64,000 nt of DNA from Pseudomonas fluorescens (GTDB lineage Bacteria > Pseudomonadota > Gammaproteobacteria > Pseudomonadales > Pseudomonadaceae): contig NZ_KZ477986.1 of the NCBI RefSeq assembly GCF_002837185.1, positions 297,386 through 361,385 on the forward strand, read 5' to 3'. A model generated the notes under the pieces. That model was not told the origin of the DNA. It did no database searches and worked only from the letters and a program-made list of their open reading frames with translations. Of this stretch, positions 15,943 to 26,171 are shown piece by piece. Every line of letters starts with the position of its first letter. Positions within the stretch are counted from its first letter, which is position 1. The translations under genes were made by a program, and so were the position numbers.

Positions 15943-17331
15943 TTAGTGCCCGGCCTCCAGCATGTTTTCCGGGCGTACCCACTGGTCGAACTCTGCGTCG
16001 GTGAGGTAGCCCAGCTCCAGCGCCGCCTCCCGTAGCGTCAGGCCTTCGGCATAGGCCTTCTTGGCGATCTGCGCGGATTTGTCATAGCCGATATGCGGGT
16101 TGAGGGCGGTCACCAGCATCAGCCCACGTTCAAGGTGTTCAGCCATGTGTTCGGCGTCAGGCTCAAGGTCGGCGATGCAGTGTTCCTGGAAGTTGTTGCA
16201 GCCATCAGCCAGCAGGCGGATCGATTCCAGCAGGTTGTGGATGATCACCGGCTTGTAAACGTTCAACTGCAAGTGCCCCTGGCTTGCGGCGATGCCGATG
16301 GTCACGTCATTGCCGAGCACCTGGCAGGCCAGCATCGACAGGGCTTCGCACTGGGTCGGGTTGACCTTGCCGGGCATGATCGAACTGCCCGGTTCGTTGG
16401 CTGGCAATTTGACTTCTGCCAACCCCGCGCGCGGGCCGGAGCCGAGCAGGCGCAGGTCGTTGGCGAGTTTCATCAGGGCCACGGCCAGGGTTTTCAGCGC
16501 GCCGTGCAAGGTCACCAGCGGCTCATGGCCGGAGAGGGCGGCGAATTTGTTTGGCGCGGTGACGAACGGCAGGCCCGACAGTGCGGCCAGCTCGGCGGCA
16601 ATCGCTTCGCCAAAGCCATGGGGCGAATTGAGCCCGGTGCCAACGGCCGTACCGCCCTGGGCCAGCTCGCACACGGCGGGCAGGGCGCTGCGGATGGCGC
16701 GTTCGGCGTAGTCGAGCTGGGCGATAAACGCCGAGAGTTCCTGGCCGAAGGTGATCGGCGTGGCATCCATCATGTGGGTGCGGCCGGTCTTGACCAGCTT
16801 CATGTGCCGCGCCGCCAGCTCCGCCAGGCCGCCGGACAGCACCGTGATGGCCGGCAACAGCTGCTCGTGCACGGCCTTCACGGTGGCAATGCTCATGGCG
16901 GTGGGGAAGCAGTCGTTGGAACTCTGGGAGCGGTTGACGTGGTCGTTGGGGTGCACCGGGCTCTTGCCACCGCGGTTGCCGCCGGCCAGTTCATTGGCAC
17001 GGCCGGCGATCACTTCGTTGGCGTTCATGTTGCTCTGGGTGCCGCTGCCGGTCTGCCACACTACCAGGGGGAACTGGTCGTCGTGCTGGCCGTCGAGGAT
17101 TTCATCGGCGGCCTGTTCGATCAGGCGGGCGATATCAGCGGGCAGGTCGCCGTTGCGGTCGTTGACCCGTGCAGCGGCCTTCTTGATCAGCGCCAGGGCA
17201 TGCAGGACCGCCAGCGGCATGCGCTGCTCGCCGATGGCAAAATTCACCAGCGAACGTTGGGTCTGGGCGCCCCAGTAAGCGTCATCCGGGACGTGGACTT
17301 CTCCCAGGCTGTCGGTTTCGATACGGCTCAT
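15943..17331 (-). CDS. fumC: Class II fumarate hydratase
   Basis: Iron-independent, homotetrameric fumarase that hydrates fumarate to L-malate in the TCA cycle. It is 462 residues from ATG 17331, with GGAG eight bases upstream; an upstream in-frame ATG at 17382 is less likely. Family blocks are intact: [41 protein letters not shown] and the signature [15 protein letters not shown]. Adjacent DUF2059 and bolA genes match, as I remember, the context of fumC2 (PA0854) of P. aeruginosa and not the iron-regulated fagA-fumC1-sodA operon. It is divergent from the DUF2059 gene. Confidence 0.95.
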   Translation of the reverse strand: MSRIETDSLGEVHVPDDAYWGAQTQRSLVNFAIGEQRMPLAVLHALALIKKAAARVNDRNGDLPADIARLIEQAADEILDGQHDDQFPLVVWQTGSGTQSNMNANEVIAGRANELAGGNRGGKSPVHPNDHVNRSQSSNDCFPTAMSIATVKAVHEQLLPAITVLSGGLAELAARHMKLVKTGRTHMMDATPITFGQELSAFIAQLDYAERAIRSALPAVCELAQGGTAVGTGLNSPHGFGEAIAAELAALSGLPFVTAPNKFAALSGHEPLVTLHGALKTLAVALMKLANDLRLLGSGPRAGLAEVKLPANEPGSSIMPGKVNPTQCEALSMLACQVLGNDVTIGIAASQGHLQLNVYKPVIIHNLLESIRLLADGCNNFQEHCIADLEPDAEHMAEHLERGLMLVTALNPHIGYDKSAQIAKKAYAEGLTLREAALELGYLTDAEFDQWVRPENMLEAGH

Positions 17332-17513
17332 CGGGCACACTCCTTCAGGTTCGTTTGCGCAGTTTAGGCTGTGATTGGCCAAGGGGGTTCCATAAAAGAC
17401 GTTTCATCGATCAAACCACACCTGACACGGCCCGGGGTTGAGCCGCGAGGTTTTTTAGGCGCAGAATGGTCGCCCTTGGGGGTAAGACCTCGCCAGCTAG
17501 AAAAGGAAACTCG

Positions 17514-18032
17514 ATGACTCGTCTTCGTGCCATCTGTACCGCGGTTGCTCTGGTTTGCGCCAGCGGCCAGGTTTTTGCCGATACCGCCAGCCACAACGCC
17601 AGTGCCGAAGCCTTCCTTACCCTGGCCCACGCTGACAAGCTGGGGACCCCGGTGTACATGCAAGTGCAGCAAATGTTCGCCCAGCGTTTCGAACAGACCA
17701 AGGCGCCTGCCGCCAAGCAGTCCGTACTCGACAGCTACCAGGCCAAAGCCAACGCCGCTTTGGACCAGGCCATCGGCTGGCCGAAGCTGAAACCGGACAT
17801 GGTCAAGCTCTACACCACCAACTTCAGCGAATCCGAGCTCAAGGACCTGGTCGCGTTCTACCAGTCGCCTCTGGGCAAGAAAGTCCTGGAAAAAATGCCG
17901 CAACTGACCCAGCAATCGGCCCAGATGACCCAGGCCAAGCTGGAAAGCGCGGTACCGGTGGTGAACAAGCTGTTGGAAGACATGACCAACGAGCTGGCGC
18001 CAAAAGCCGCCGCACCGGCCAAGAAGAAGTAA
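17514..18032 (+). CDS. DUF2059 periplasmic protein
   Basis: A 172-residue protein with a signal peptide of about 22 residues (ends FA) and a DUF2059 domain. The family core is visible as KLYTTNFSESELKDLVAFYQSPLGKKVLEKMP, an all-helical repeat. The C-terminus is a basic tail (AAAPAKKK). Function is unknown for the family. AAGGAAA precedes ATG 17514 by seven bases. The 6-bp gap to bolA indicates one operon. Confidence 0.85.
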   Translation: MTRLRAICTAVALVCASGQVFADTASHNASAEAFLTLAHADKLGTPVYMQVQQMFAQRFEQTKAPAAKQSVLDSYQAKANAALDQAIGWPKLKPDMVKLYTTNFSESELKDLVAFYQSPLGKKVLEKMPQLTQQSAQMTQAKLESAVPVVNKLLEDMTNELAPKAAAPAKKK

Positions 18033-18038
18033 GCAGGA

Positions 18039-18332
18039 ATGACCATGCAACAGCGTATCGAAACGGCGCTTGCCGCCCTGGCCCCGGATCACTTGAATGT
18101 GCTGGACGAGAGCCACATGCACAGCCGTGGGTTGCAGACCCACTTCAAGGCCGTGCTGGTGAGCCAGCAGTTCGAGGGGCTTAATCGCGTCAAGCGCCAC
18201 CAGAAGGTCTACGCCACCCTGGGTGACCTGATGAGCGAGTTTCATGCGCTGGCGCTGCACACCTACACGCCTGAGGAATGGGCGAAGGTCGACGCGGCAC
18301 CGCCTTCGCCGACCTGCGCCGGCGGGCATTGA
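18039..18332 (+). CDS. bolA: BolA-family protein
   Basis: A 97-residue BolA-like protein with the conserved DESHMHSRGLQTHFKAVLVSQQF and the KRHQKVYATLGDLM helix; the invariant His of the family is present in THFKA. BolA proteins pair with monothiol glutaredoxins in iron-sulfur handling and affect morphology and transcription under stress. An in-frame ATG at 18045 is an alternative start. It ends the core block before the toxin locus begins at 18470. A GC-rich imperfect hairpin (18339-18364) without a T run follows. Confidence 0.92.
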   Translation: MTMQQRIETALAALAPDHLNVLDESHMHSRGLQTHFKAVLVSQQFEGLNRVKRHQKVYATLGDLMSEFHALALHTYTPEEWAKVDAAPPSPTCAGGH

Positions 18333-18469
18333 GTGTGGCCCCGGCCCGCGTGAGTGGGTCGGGGCGATGCCAGTACCCGGACACACAAAACATCCTCCAG
18401 CACCACCTTGCTCAACCCCCCATCCTTAGGCTTTCAGGACTACTTATTCAGCAATAAGGTCTTGAGGTC

Positions 18470-21460
18470 ATGTCTTATTCCCTCCATCGACACACGCCGT
18501 CCCTGGTCGCCATCGACCCGCGTGGGTTAATTGTTCGTAACGTCGATTACCACCGCTCAAGCGCAAAGGTTGAACCGCAGGCGCGCATTCATCGTCAGGT
18601 GTTTGGCAGTTCCGGCTTGATGATTGAGCAGTGGGATCCGCGCCTGTGGCAATTGTCGCGTTCACAGGCCGGCACTCAGGCCAGTCAACACACGGTCTAC
18701 AGCCTTGGCGGGCATGCGTTGCGCGTTGCCAGTGCGGATGCCGGCTGGCGGCTCATGTTGCCGGGTGAGGCTGGGCAGTTACTGGAAGAGTGGGATGGGC
18801 GGGGCGCCCATCAGGCTCATCACTACGATCAATACGTGCGGCCCGTCGCCGTGTTCGAGCAAGCGGCCAATGACGAGCAACCACTCTGTGTCGAACGTAT
18901 TGTCTATGCTCCCCACTCGTACGAAGAGGCCGTACGCAACCGCTGTGGCCAGGTGATTCGGCATGATGACGGTGGCGGTTCGTTGTTCCACGAGTTTTAT
19001 GGGCTGCATGGAGACGTCGTCCAGCAGACTCGACGTTTCCGGCAGGCGACGGCTGCGCTGGATTGGCCGCCTGCCGATGCGCAACACGACGCACGCCTGG
19101 AACCCGAGCGTTTCCAGGCATCAACGGGTTTCAACGCGCTGGGCGAACGCCTGCATCACACGGATGCCAAGGACAATCGCCTGGAGTATGCCTATGGCGT
19201 TGACGGCCAGCCGGCGAGCGTCTTTGTTTCGCCCACGGGCGGCGTGCGTACGCAGTTGATGGGCCAGCGTCGCTACAACGCGGCGGGCCATGTGATCAGC
19301 GAACATGCCGGGAACGGCGTTGTGCGTACCCTGCATTACCGTGAAGTCGATGGTCGCTTGCGGCAGATGAGTGCCCGTGTGCCAGGGCCGACGGGCACAG
19401 CGCTGCAAGATCTGACTTACGATTATGACGGCGTCGGCAACGTTGTGCGGATCGACGATCTTGCCCAGCCGACACAATGGTCGAGCAACACCCGGATCAG
19501 TTCGGGCAGCGTCTATGAGTACGACACGTTATCGCAATTGATCAAGGCCACCGGGCGTGAAACCGCCGGCAACAAGGGTGGCCCCGCGTTACCGGCGAGG
19601 GTGGCGTTCGGCTCGGCTGACGACAGCGTCTGGCGTCGCTACACCCAGCAGTTCAGCTATGACGAGGCTGGCAATTTGCTTGAGTTGCAGCACGTGCCCA
19701 GCAGCGGCACGGGGTTCACGCGCCAGATGAGTGTGGCCGCCGACAGCAATCATTTCGTGCCGCAGGCCGATGGCAGGGGCGTGCCGGGGTTGGGGCAGGG
19801 CTTTGACCGCAATGGCAATCTGCAAGCACTGGAGGGCGGGCAAAGCATGGGCTGGGATGTGCGCAATCAGCTGGTGCGCCTCACGCAGGTGCTGCGCGAG
19901 GGAGGAAACGACGATGAGGAACGCTACGCATACGATGCGACCGGCAGGCGCATCCTCAAGCGCCGGGTAACCCAGGCCAGGGGCGTGGTGCATACGGCGC
20001 AGGTGCGTTACTTGCCAGGGTTGGAGATCCGCCATGACAGTGCAACGGGGGAGCAATTGAATGTACTCGACATCGATGTCGGTACGCTCACCATCCGGGT
20101 ACTGTCCTGGGATCGTCACCCCTCGGGCGACAGCCAGGCGGTGCAGATCCGTTACGGTTTGTCGGACCACTTGGGCAGCAGCGCACTGGAGCTGGGCGAG
20201 CAGGCGCAGCTATTGAGTCAGGAAAGCTATTATCCCTACGGCGGTACCGCGTGGTGGGCGGCGAAAAGCGCCAGCGAGGCGAGCTATAAATTCATCCGTT
20301 ATTCGGGCAAGGAGCGCGATGCCAGTGGGCTGTCCTACTACGGCTTCAGGTATTACGCGCCGTGGTTGTGTCGCTGGATCAGCCCGGACCCGGCCGGCGA
20401 TGCCGATGGTTTGAATGCGTACGCCATGGTGGGCGGTAACCCCGTCACGAAAGTCGATGAGCATGGGCTGACGTCGACTCCGGCCTTGGAGCAGCCTCGG
20501 CAGACACAACTGCGCAGGCTTTCCATCAGTCGCAGGCTCGCGCATATAGCGCGTATTGCTCGACCCAGGATGCAGGCGGGTGCATCGGCCGCGATTCGCG
20601 ATGGTTTATCCACCTATATTTCCAATACCTTTTGGACGGGCGTCGATCTGGCAGTCTTCAGCACTATCCAACCGACGGCGCAACGCAACCAAATCCTGCG
20701 CATTACCGTCGCGGCGCTGGATGCAGTGTCCACGGCGCATATGAGTACGGGTGTCGCCGGTAATTGGACGCAATATGCGCCACATATCGGTGCTATTTTT
20801 GCAGGTGCCGCAGGTATGGGGTATGCCATGTATGGCGACTCGATAGGTGATCAAGCCGAGCACAGCTGGGACCCGGTGACAGTCCAGCGCTTGGGCGGGC
20901 ATGTCCGCGCGCTCTCCAGGGAACTTGTGCAGCAGATCATCCGTGGGCACGGTACCGGCGTCTCCTGGGGCAGCACGCCGCTGCGGGGCAGGGTTACGCG
21001 CACCGCCGGAGCGACGGCGGCCTATGGCCTTGCAACCGTGGCCAATGCGATGTACGGCGGGGAAGTACCCGCTCTGATGCAACCCAATGTCTCACCTCTG
21101 ATAGAAGCCTACGATGCAGCAATGGGAACGATGATTCGTGGCGGTCACCCGACGGCCAGCCAAGATATCCATGGTCAAACCCTGCAGCTGCCGGACCCCG
21201 CCGCGACGGCGCACGGTGGGCTGAGCCGAATGTTCAATCAGGTGTGGACGCACTGGGCCGCGCGCGGTGTCGAAGCATTGGCTGTTTCGTTGACGGGCTT
21301 GCCCATGGCGGCCCAAGGTCGGGTCACTCAAAACCTTGTGATGGCGGCCCGCGGCGTGTTTTCTGCACTGACCGAATGGCGTGGCTTTTTCGTGCAGTTT
21401 GCCAGGGGCGGGTACTCGGCCTTGGCGATGGGCTGGCGCCGAGGCCCGCGGTCCAGGTAG
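18470..21460 (+). CDS. tccC: Tc toxin C component 1 (TccC/Rhs) with unrecognised C-terminal effector
   Basis: A 996-residue TccC-type protein. Residues 1 to about 667 form the Rhs/YD-repeat half-shell: repeated YDYDGVGN- and YDEAGN-type motifs, then the core SGKERDASGLSYYGFRYYAPWLCRWISPDPAG. The core ends with NPVTKVDEHGL at Leu667, where TccC proteins cut themselves with core Asp residues. Residues 668-996 are the released cargo: an Arg-rich start, several Ala/Gly-rich hydrophobic stretches (PHIGAIFAGAAGMGYAMYG), and an Arg-rich end. I do not recognise the cargo fold. It is convergent with the B component. The start ATG 18470 follows GAGGTC, as in the second tccC gene. Confidence 0.9.
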   Translation: MSYSLHRHTPSLVAIDPRGLIVRNVDYHRSSAKVEPQARIHRQVFGSSGLMIEQWDPRLWQLSRSQAGTQASQHTVYSLGGHALRVASADAGWRLMLPGEAGQLLEEWDGRGAHQAHHYDQYVRPVAVFEQAANDEQPLCVERIVYAPHSYEEAVRNRCGQVIRHDDGGGSLFHEFYGLHGDVVQQTRRFRQATAALDWPPADAQHDARLEPERFQASTGFNALGERLHHTDAKDNRLEYAYGVDGQPASVFVSPTGGVRTQLMGQRRYNAAGHVISEHAGNGVVRTLHYREVDGRLRQMSARVPGPTGTALQDLTYDYDGVGNVVRIDDLAQPTQWSSNTRISSGSVYEYDTLSQLIKATGRETAGNKGGPALPARVAFGSADDSVWRRYTQQFSYDEAGNLLELQHVPSSGTGFTRQMSVAADSNHFVPQADGRGVPGLGQGFDRNGNLQALEGGQSMGWDVRNQLVRLTQVLREGGNDDEERYAYDATGRRILKRRVTQARGVVHTAQVRYLPGLEIRHDSATGEQLNVLDIDVGTLTIRVLSWDRHPSGDSQAVQIRYGLSDHLGSSALELGEQAQLLSQESYYPYGGTAWWAAKSASEASYKFIRYSGKERDASGLSYYGFRYYAPWLCRWISPDPAGDADGLNAYAMVGGNPVTKVDEHGLTSTPALEQPRQTQLRRLSISRRLAHIARIARPRMQAGASAAIRDGLSTYISNTFWTGVDLAVFSTIQPTAQRNQILRITVAALDAVSTAHMSTGVAGNWTQYAPHIGAIFAGAAGMGYAMYGDSIGDQAEHSWDPVTVQRLGGHVRALSRELVQQIIRGHGTGVSWGSTPLRGRVTRTAGATAAYGLATVANAMYGGEVPALMQPNVSPLIEAYDAAMGTMIRGGHPTASQDIHGQTLQLPDPAATAHGGLSRMFNQVWTHWAARGVEALAVSLTGLPMAAQGRVTQNLVMAARGVFSALTEWRGFFVQFARGGYSALAMGWRRGPRSR

Positions 21461-21513
21461 GAGGATGAATGGGCCGCCGTCGTGCCGGGCGGCCACGGAT
21501 TCAAGCCTGCGGT

Positions 21514-21539
21514 GATCGTTCCCAGGCGTGGGAACGATC
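21514..21539. repeat. Inverted repeat between convergent tccC1 and tcB genes
   Basis: GATCGTTCCCA-N4-TGGGAACGATC, an 11-bp perfect stem in the 115-bp convergent gap, with no clear T run on either side. The same arm opens and closes the larger element at 56306-56420. It may act as a bidirectional barrier to transcription. Confidence 0.65.
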
Positions 21540-21575
21540 AAAAACTGGAGTGCACCTATCCGATCAGCCGGGCCC

Positions 21576-24500
21576 TTATCGCTCGTCAGTCAGTGCTTTG
21601 GAGGCGGCAGCTTGCAGTTCTTCGTAGGTATCGTTTTCATCCTCGTTGACGGTGTACCAGGCCCAATAGGTGGTACGCCGCATGAATCCTCCTGCGGTCA
21701 GTGTCTTTGTCGGGCGCCCGAGGGGGTCGTAGAACTGTCGGTCGCTATGGCCCAGCTCGCGCATGGATTGATCATTGACGTAGGCGTGCTTGTCGGCGAA
21801 GTAGGGGCGGTAGACGCGAATGACCAGGCCCTTGTTGTTGTATTCGACACGCTCGCTGACGCGCCAGCGGGGGTCGGCTTGCACGTGGCGCAGCTGTTTC
21901 TTGAAGGTGCCGGGTACCGTATCGGGTAGGCTGTCGACCAGCAAATTGCCCTTGTCATCAACCGCATTGGCCAGGCCTGGCTCAGTCTTTTGCTTGGTCT
22001 GCAAGGTACGGCTGAAGCCATCCCAACAGGTCAAGGTCATACGGATCTGTCGGGCGGCATCGTCCGGGTAGCGGTCGGCTTGCAACATGAGCCCATGTAC
22101 CGGTGTCCGGCTGGCTTTGTCGATCAACGCCTTGAGTTGTTTGTCGCTGTCGCTGAGCCCCTGGCGCGCCGGTGGGCCCAGACGCATCCTCGCGCTCGCG
22201 CGGATATGCCCGCTGGGGAGCAAATAGGCTGCGGCGACCCACTCTGGCTTGACCAGGGCCATGTCGACCGTGCCCATCCAACTGAATGGGGCATAGCAGT
22301 GCAGGCTGGCCATGCTCTGCAACACGCTTTGCGCGTGTTCTATGGCAAACCCGGGCGTTACATCCTTGGGCGGGCGGTAGCTCTCCAAGGCGGCGAAACC
22401 TACTTTGCGGTTGTGTTCGTGACCGTGAAAGGTGTTGACGAGCAGTTGCCCGAAACCGTCATAAAGTGCTTCTTGAATATTGCCATTGGGGTCGACGATT
22501 TTTGTCGGCAGCAGCAATCGATAGTCGTATTCGGCTTTGGTCACACAACCATCGGGCATTTTCACACGCACGGTTTGCAACACGCAGGCGTCATAGCTGA
22601 GCGTTGTTTCGCCATGGGCCTCGGTGGCTCGCAGTGCCCTTAACCGATAAAACTGGGTGGCCATGCCATAGCGGGGAAAGTGCCGGCGAATCGACCATAA
22701 GCGATTTTCCTTGGGCGGCACTTCGCCGTCGAATAGAAAAAACAGCTCCAGGGTGTGATAGCCGCTGTCGCTGAGCTTTTTTACCAGATCAACTGCAGGT
22801 TGGTTGGGCATCGCCGGTATGTCCTTGTAGGCATTCAGGGCGTTGTCATCCAGCTCTGCGGTTTCCAGGTAATCGGTCAAAGCCTGGGCTGTAGCGTTGC
22901 CGGGCTCCAGGGTTTTACCCAAGCCACCGGCTTGTCGATAACGCTGCACGGACAAGCCGCTCAGTTCGCGTTTGGCACCAGCGGCCAATGGCCCGTCGCG
23001 GTTGTCGATGAACCCTTCATAGGCGATACGCCCAAGGTCTAGCCCGCCGGCCGCTGGTGCCTTGCCCAGCACCAGGGCATTGTTTCGTTGGCGGTACGGT
23101 AACGCCAGACGCCAGTTTTGTGCGTCGTCCAGATGAATGTGCTGTGCCAGCGTTTCGCTCAGGTAATAGAACTGCTGCGCGCTGTCATGAGTGTCGCGCC
23201 ACCAGCGCTTGTGATGTTCATCGACCAGCACGGCGGGCGGTAAGCTGGAGGCGCTCGTACGGCGGGCGTAATGCAGGGTGACGCCATGCACCAGGCAGCC
23301 ATAGGCATCCCAGCGCAGGTTGATCTGGTGTTGGCAGACGGGATCGTCTTTCACCCCTTCATATTGGTAGGTGATCGACTCCAGGGCCAATGGCAGTAGC
23401 CGGGCATAGGGCGTATGGGCACTGTTCGGCGCCAGTTCGCGGATCAGATAACGCTGTTGCTTGACGCAATAGGGCACGGTGCCTTGTGCCGGATCCGCCG
23501 CTGCCACCTCCACCCTTAGCACACTGCCGCTGAGTGCGCGTGCCACTTCGCGTGCCAGCGATGGCGCAGGATCGCTGATCAAGTCGTCGTGATGGTCCAG
23601 CGGTTGGGCCCCGGACGTCGCCTTGTATCGGCTGACCAGCGTGCGGCCCATGGCCTTGGCCTGTGGGTCGTGAGTGCTATGGCCGAGGGTGGGCATGTCG
23701 ATGGATTGCCCGGTATGAAACCAGGTCTTGGTGCGCACAGGTGCGCTGAAACCCTGGGAGTGTTGTTCGTCCTTGTTGCTTTCGGTGTCGGTTTGCAGTA
23801 CCAGCCCGAAACCCCGAAATTCGCGGTCTGTGCGGTCGTAATAAGCCTGGCGATAGCGCCAGTGTCGGGTCAGTTGGTTGCCGGTAATTGCGTCCCGTTG
23901 GGTTTGTTGGCTGACCAGCAGCAGCGCAAAGGGTAACTGGCTGACCGCAGGCTGGCCGTTGGCGGGACGCTCACGTTTTTCATCCAGCCATTCCTGGGCA
24001 CTGCTGCGATACTTGATCAAGGCCTGAGCACCCATGTTGTTGTCGGTTCCCAGGAGCAGCCAGGGCTTCTGGCTGAAAAAGTCGTAGCGCCAATGTACGG
24101 GGGTCTGGTGGGCGGCGGTCAGGATCAGGCTGGGGCAGCCCAGGCCGTCCACGTCGACGACGTTGACCTGACAGTGGTCGTCGTACCGCACGCCCTCCGG
24201 CCATGGGACTTTGATCGCCTGTGCTTCGAAGCCGTTGCCCCCTTTATTGAGAAAAATACACAGGTGAGCGTTGCTCAAATACAGCAAGTCGGTAGCGCCA
24301 CCTCCATTCAGGTCGACGAGCAGTACATCGGCCGCCTTGAATGTTTCATAACGCAACGGCAACGTGGCCAACACAAACCCTTGGGCAAAACGCCCGCGAC
24401 CCAGGTTTGGCCAACATTTTATTTCGTTATGACGGATACGTACCAGATGCTGCTGGCCTGTGGCGAGCACATCGCTGAACGCCACCAGTTCATTGGGCGA

Positions 24501-26171
24501 GTCAGAAACGATCGGCAAGGTGTCGTCGAGCGTATGCGGCACTTCGATGGAGGGTTCGAAGCCTTTTTTTCGGCGATTGGCATACAGGCGCACGCTACGC
24601 GGGCCGATCATGGCAACGTCAGGGCGTCCCGTGCCCATCAAGTCGGCAAGTATTCCCTGGGGATGGAAAAATTCCGACGGGAACGCGTCGAACGGCGTGA
24701 AGGTTGACCAGTTGCGCTGCTCGTCCAGGCTGAAAAAGCCGCTCATCCCAGGTTGGGCAACCAGCCAGTCCAGACGGCCATCGCCGTCCACATCGGCCAG
24801 CGCCTGGTGGATGGGCCGGGTGCTGTCGGCGACCGGCACCCGCGCCAACTCCCGGGCGGCGCCGTAAATCACCTCGTCGCCGGTCTTCGTGTGCTGCGGC
24901 CTGAGGGGTTCACGGTAGTACCAACTCTTGTCAGCGCGGTACAACACACCGGGTATGCCCTCGCCATACAGATCGACCAGTTGATAACGATCGCTGTCAT
25001 GCAGCCCGGGCAGTGAACTGAAGGGTTGATAGCGGCTCGGGTCCACCTTGAGCTGGCTCGACTGGTAAAAGCACTCCAACGGCGGGCGGCTCACACTATT
25101 GCCCGCGCTGTCGTAGGCCTGCTCATGCACCGCGCTCAACAGGCTGACATGGCTGGAGGTGCGGTATTCCAGCAGCAGACGCTTGACCAGCACCGGGTCA
25201 GCGCCCATTCGCGCTTCTTTGGGGAAGTGATGAAACATCAGGATCTGGCTGCAACGGCGTAGGGTGCGCAACTCGAAGCCGTAGGCAAAGTCCGAGCAGG
25301 GGTCGGGTCGTGCCGGCCAGTCCCGGGTTCTCCGGTACGTCGGCCGCTGATCCAGTGCGAGCGCACGTTCGCCGTAATCGAACAGCAAGTGAAAGTGCCA
25401 GCCCATGTCCGGCTCATCGTCGGTCTGCCAGAGGTAAAGCTGTTCCTGCTCCCTGGCGGTGAAGTTGGCATAGCAGACGCGCTCCAGGTAATGCCGGGCT
25501 CGACAGTCCCTCGGGTAGCGTGAGCGATCGGTTTCTTTTTTGTAGTGATAATAAATATGCTCGCCGTGGGCACTCAGGCTTTCCTGCAACAACCATTGCC
25601 CCACATGGTGCGGGTGGTCCGGATCGGCAATTCGGGCCAGTGGGGTTTTTCCGTAAAAGTGCTGACTGCCATCGGCACCGCGTAGCAACCAGAAGCCCGC
25701 CGTGTCAGCTGCCGATTGCCAGTGTTCGATACGGTCGAAGCGGGTCTCGACCCTGGGGAAGTGGCGGGTAACCGTATATGCGCGGGGCAGTGGCAAGCCA
25801 TTGAAGGATGCAAGGCTGCTACGGATGATCGCCCCCTCGGCGTCGCGTTCCGGTAGCCAGATTTGCCCGTCGGGGCCCAGCACCGCATCGTGCACCGTGT
25901 ACCCCGGCACGCCATGGGAGGTGCGTTGGCTGACGGCGCCCAGGTGCACGCCCCAGCCCAGGCCGAAGGGGCCGTTACCGGCGCCGCTCTGGTAGGTCAG
26001 CGACATGGCTGGCGTGTAGCCGCGCGCGGGCGAGATCGGCAACGTAATTTCAAAGCTTGCCGTACCACTGGAACCGATATCGCCCCAGCCCTTGCCGGTG
26101 CCCTGGATAGCGGCACCGCTCTTGGGCAGGGCCGGGGTATTGACCTGCAGGTTGTGAGTGTCGTCGCTCAT
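21576..26171 (-). CDS. tcaC: Tc toxin B component (TcaC/TcdB-like)
   Basis: A 1531-residue B subunit, which with TccC forms the hollow cocoon holding the effector and plugs the A injector through a beta-propeller. The N-terminus has the SpvB-type block (LPKSGAAIQGTGKGWGDIGS, SGTASFEITLPISPARGYTP, LGWGVHLGAVSQRTSHGVPGY). FG-GAP/VCBS-like propeller repeats follow (DVDGDGRLDWLVAQPGMSG, LVDLNGGGATDLLYLSN, VVDVDGLGCPSLIL), then the TcdB middle domains (NQLTRHWRYRQAYYDRTDRE) and YD-like C-terminal repeats (YDGFGQLLVNTF). The length fits the family. It overlaps the preceding A gene by four bases (ATGA), so it is coupled to it. Confidence 0.93.
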   Translation of the reverse strand: MSDDTHNLQVNTPALPKSGAAIQGTGKGWGDIGSSGTASFEITLPISPARGYTPAMSLTYQSGAGNGPFGLGWGVHLGAVSQRTSHGVPGYTVHDAVLGPDGQIWLPERDAEGAIIRSSLASFNGLPLPRAYTVTRHFPRVETRFDRIEHWQSAADTAGFWLLRGADGSQHFYGKTPLARIADPDHPHHVGQWLLQESLSAHGEHIYYHYKKETDRSRYPRDCRARHYLERVCYANFTAREQEQLYLWQTDDEPDMGWHFHLLFDYGERALALDQRPTYRRTRDWPARPDPCSDFAYGFELRTLRRCSQILMFHHFPKEARMGADPVLVKRLLLEYRTSSHVSLLSAVHEQAYDSAGNSVSRPPLECFYQSSQLKVDPSRYQPFSSLPGLHDSDRYQLVDLYGEGIPGVLYRADKSWYYREPLRPQHTKTGDEVIYGAARELARVPVADSTRPIHQALADVDGDGRLDWLVAQPGMSGFFSLDEQRNWSTFTPFDAFPSEFFHPQGILADLMGTGRPDVAMIGPRSVRLYANRRKKGFEPSIEVPHTLDDTLPIVSDSPNELVAFSDVLATGQQHLVRIRHNEIKCWPNLGRGRFAQGFVLATLPLRYETFKAADVLLVDLNGGGATDLLYLSNAHLCIFLNKGGNGFEAQAIKVPWPEGVRYDDHCQVNVVDVDGLGCPSLILTAAHQTPVHWRYDFFSQKPWLLLGTDNNMGAQALIKYRSSAQEWLDEKRERPANGQPAVSQLPFALLLVSQQTQRDAITGNQLTRHWRYRQAYYDRTDREFRGFGLVLQTDTESNKDEQHSQGFSAPVRTKTWFHTGQSIDMPTLGHSTHDPQAKAMGRTLVSRYKATSGAQPLDHHDDLISDPAPSLAREVARALSGSVLRVEVAAADPAQGTVPYCVKQQRYLIRELAPNSAHTPYARLLPLALESITYQYEGVKDDPVCQHQINLRWDAYGCLVHGVTLHYARRTSASSLPPAVLVDEHHKRWWRDTHDSAQQFYYLSETLAQHIHLDDAQNWRLALPYRQRNNALVLGKAPAAGGLDLGRIAYEGFIDNRDGPLAAGAKRELSGLSVQRYRQAGGLGKTLEPGNATAQALTDYLETAELDDNALNAYKDIPAMPNQPAVDLVKKLSDSGYHTLELFFLFDGEVPPKENRLWSIRRHFPRYGMATQFYRLRALRATEAHGETTLSYDACVLQTVRVKMPDGCVTKAEYDYRLLLPTKIVDPNGNIQEALYDGFGQLLVNTFHGHEHNRKVGFAALESYRPPKDVTPGFAIEHAQSVLQSMASLHCYAPFSWMGTVDMALVKPEWVAAAYLLPSGHIRASARMRLGPPARQGLSDSDKQLKALIDKASRTPVHGLMLQADRYPDDAARQIRMTLTCWDGFSRTLQTKQKTEPGLANAVDDKGNLLVDSLPDTVPGTFKKQLRHVQADPRWRVSERVEYNNKGLVIRVYRPYFADKHAYVNDQSMRELGHSDRQFYDPLGRPTKTLTAGGFMRRTTYWAWYTVNEDENDTYEELQAAASKALTDER

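Noticed and set aside
16093..17367. 424-codon plus-strand frame opposite fumC
   Set aside because: fumC on the minus strand carries the fumarase signature; the plus translation has no family character.
18339..18364. GC-rich hairpin after bolA as an intrinsic terminator
   Set aside because: The stem needs G-U pairs and no T run follows, so I mention it only under bolA.
18333..18469. Search for direct repeats or an att site at the left edge of the Tc locus
   Set aside because: No matching sequence seen at the right edge (36914-37044), and no integrase or tRNA at either side.
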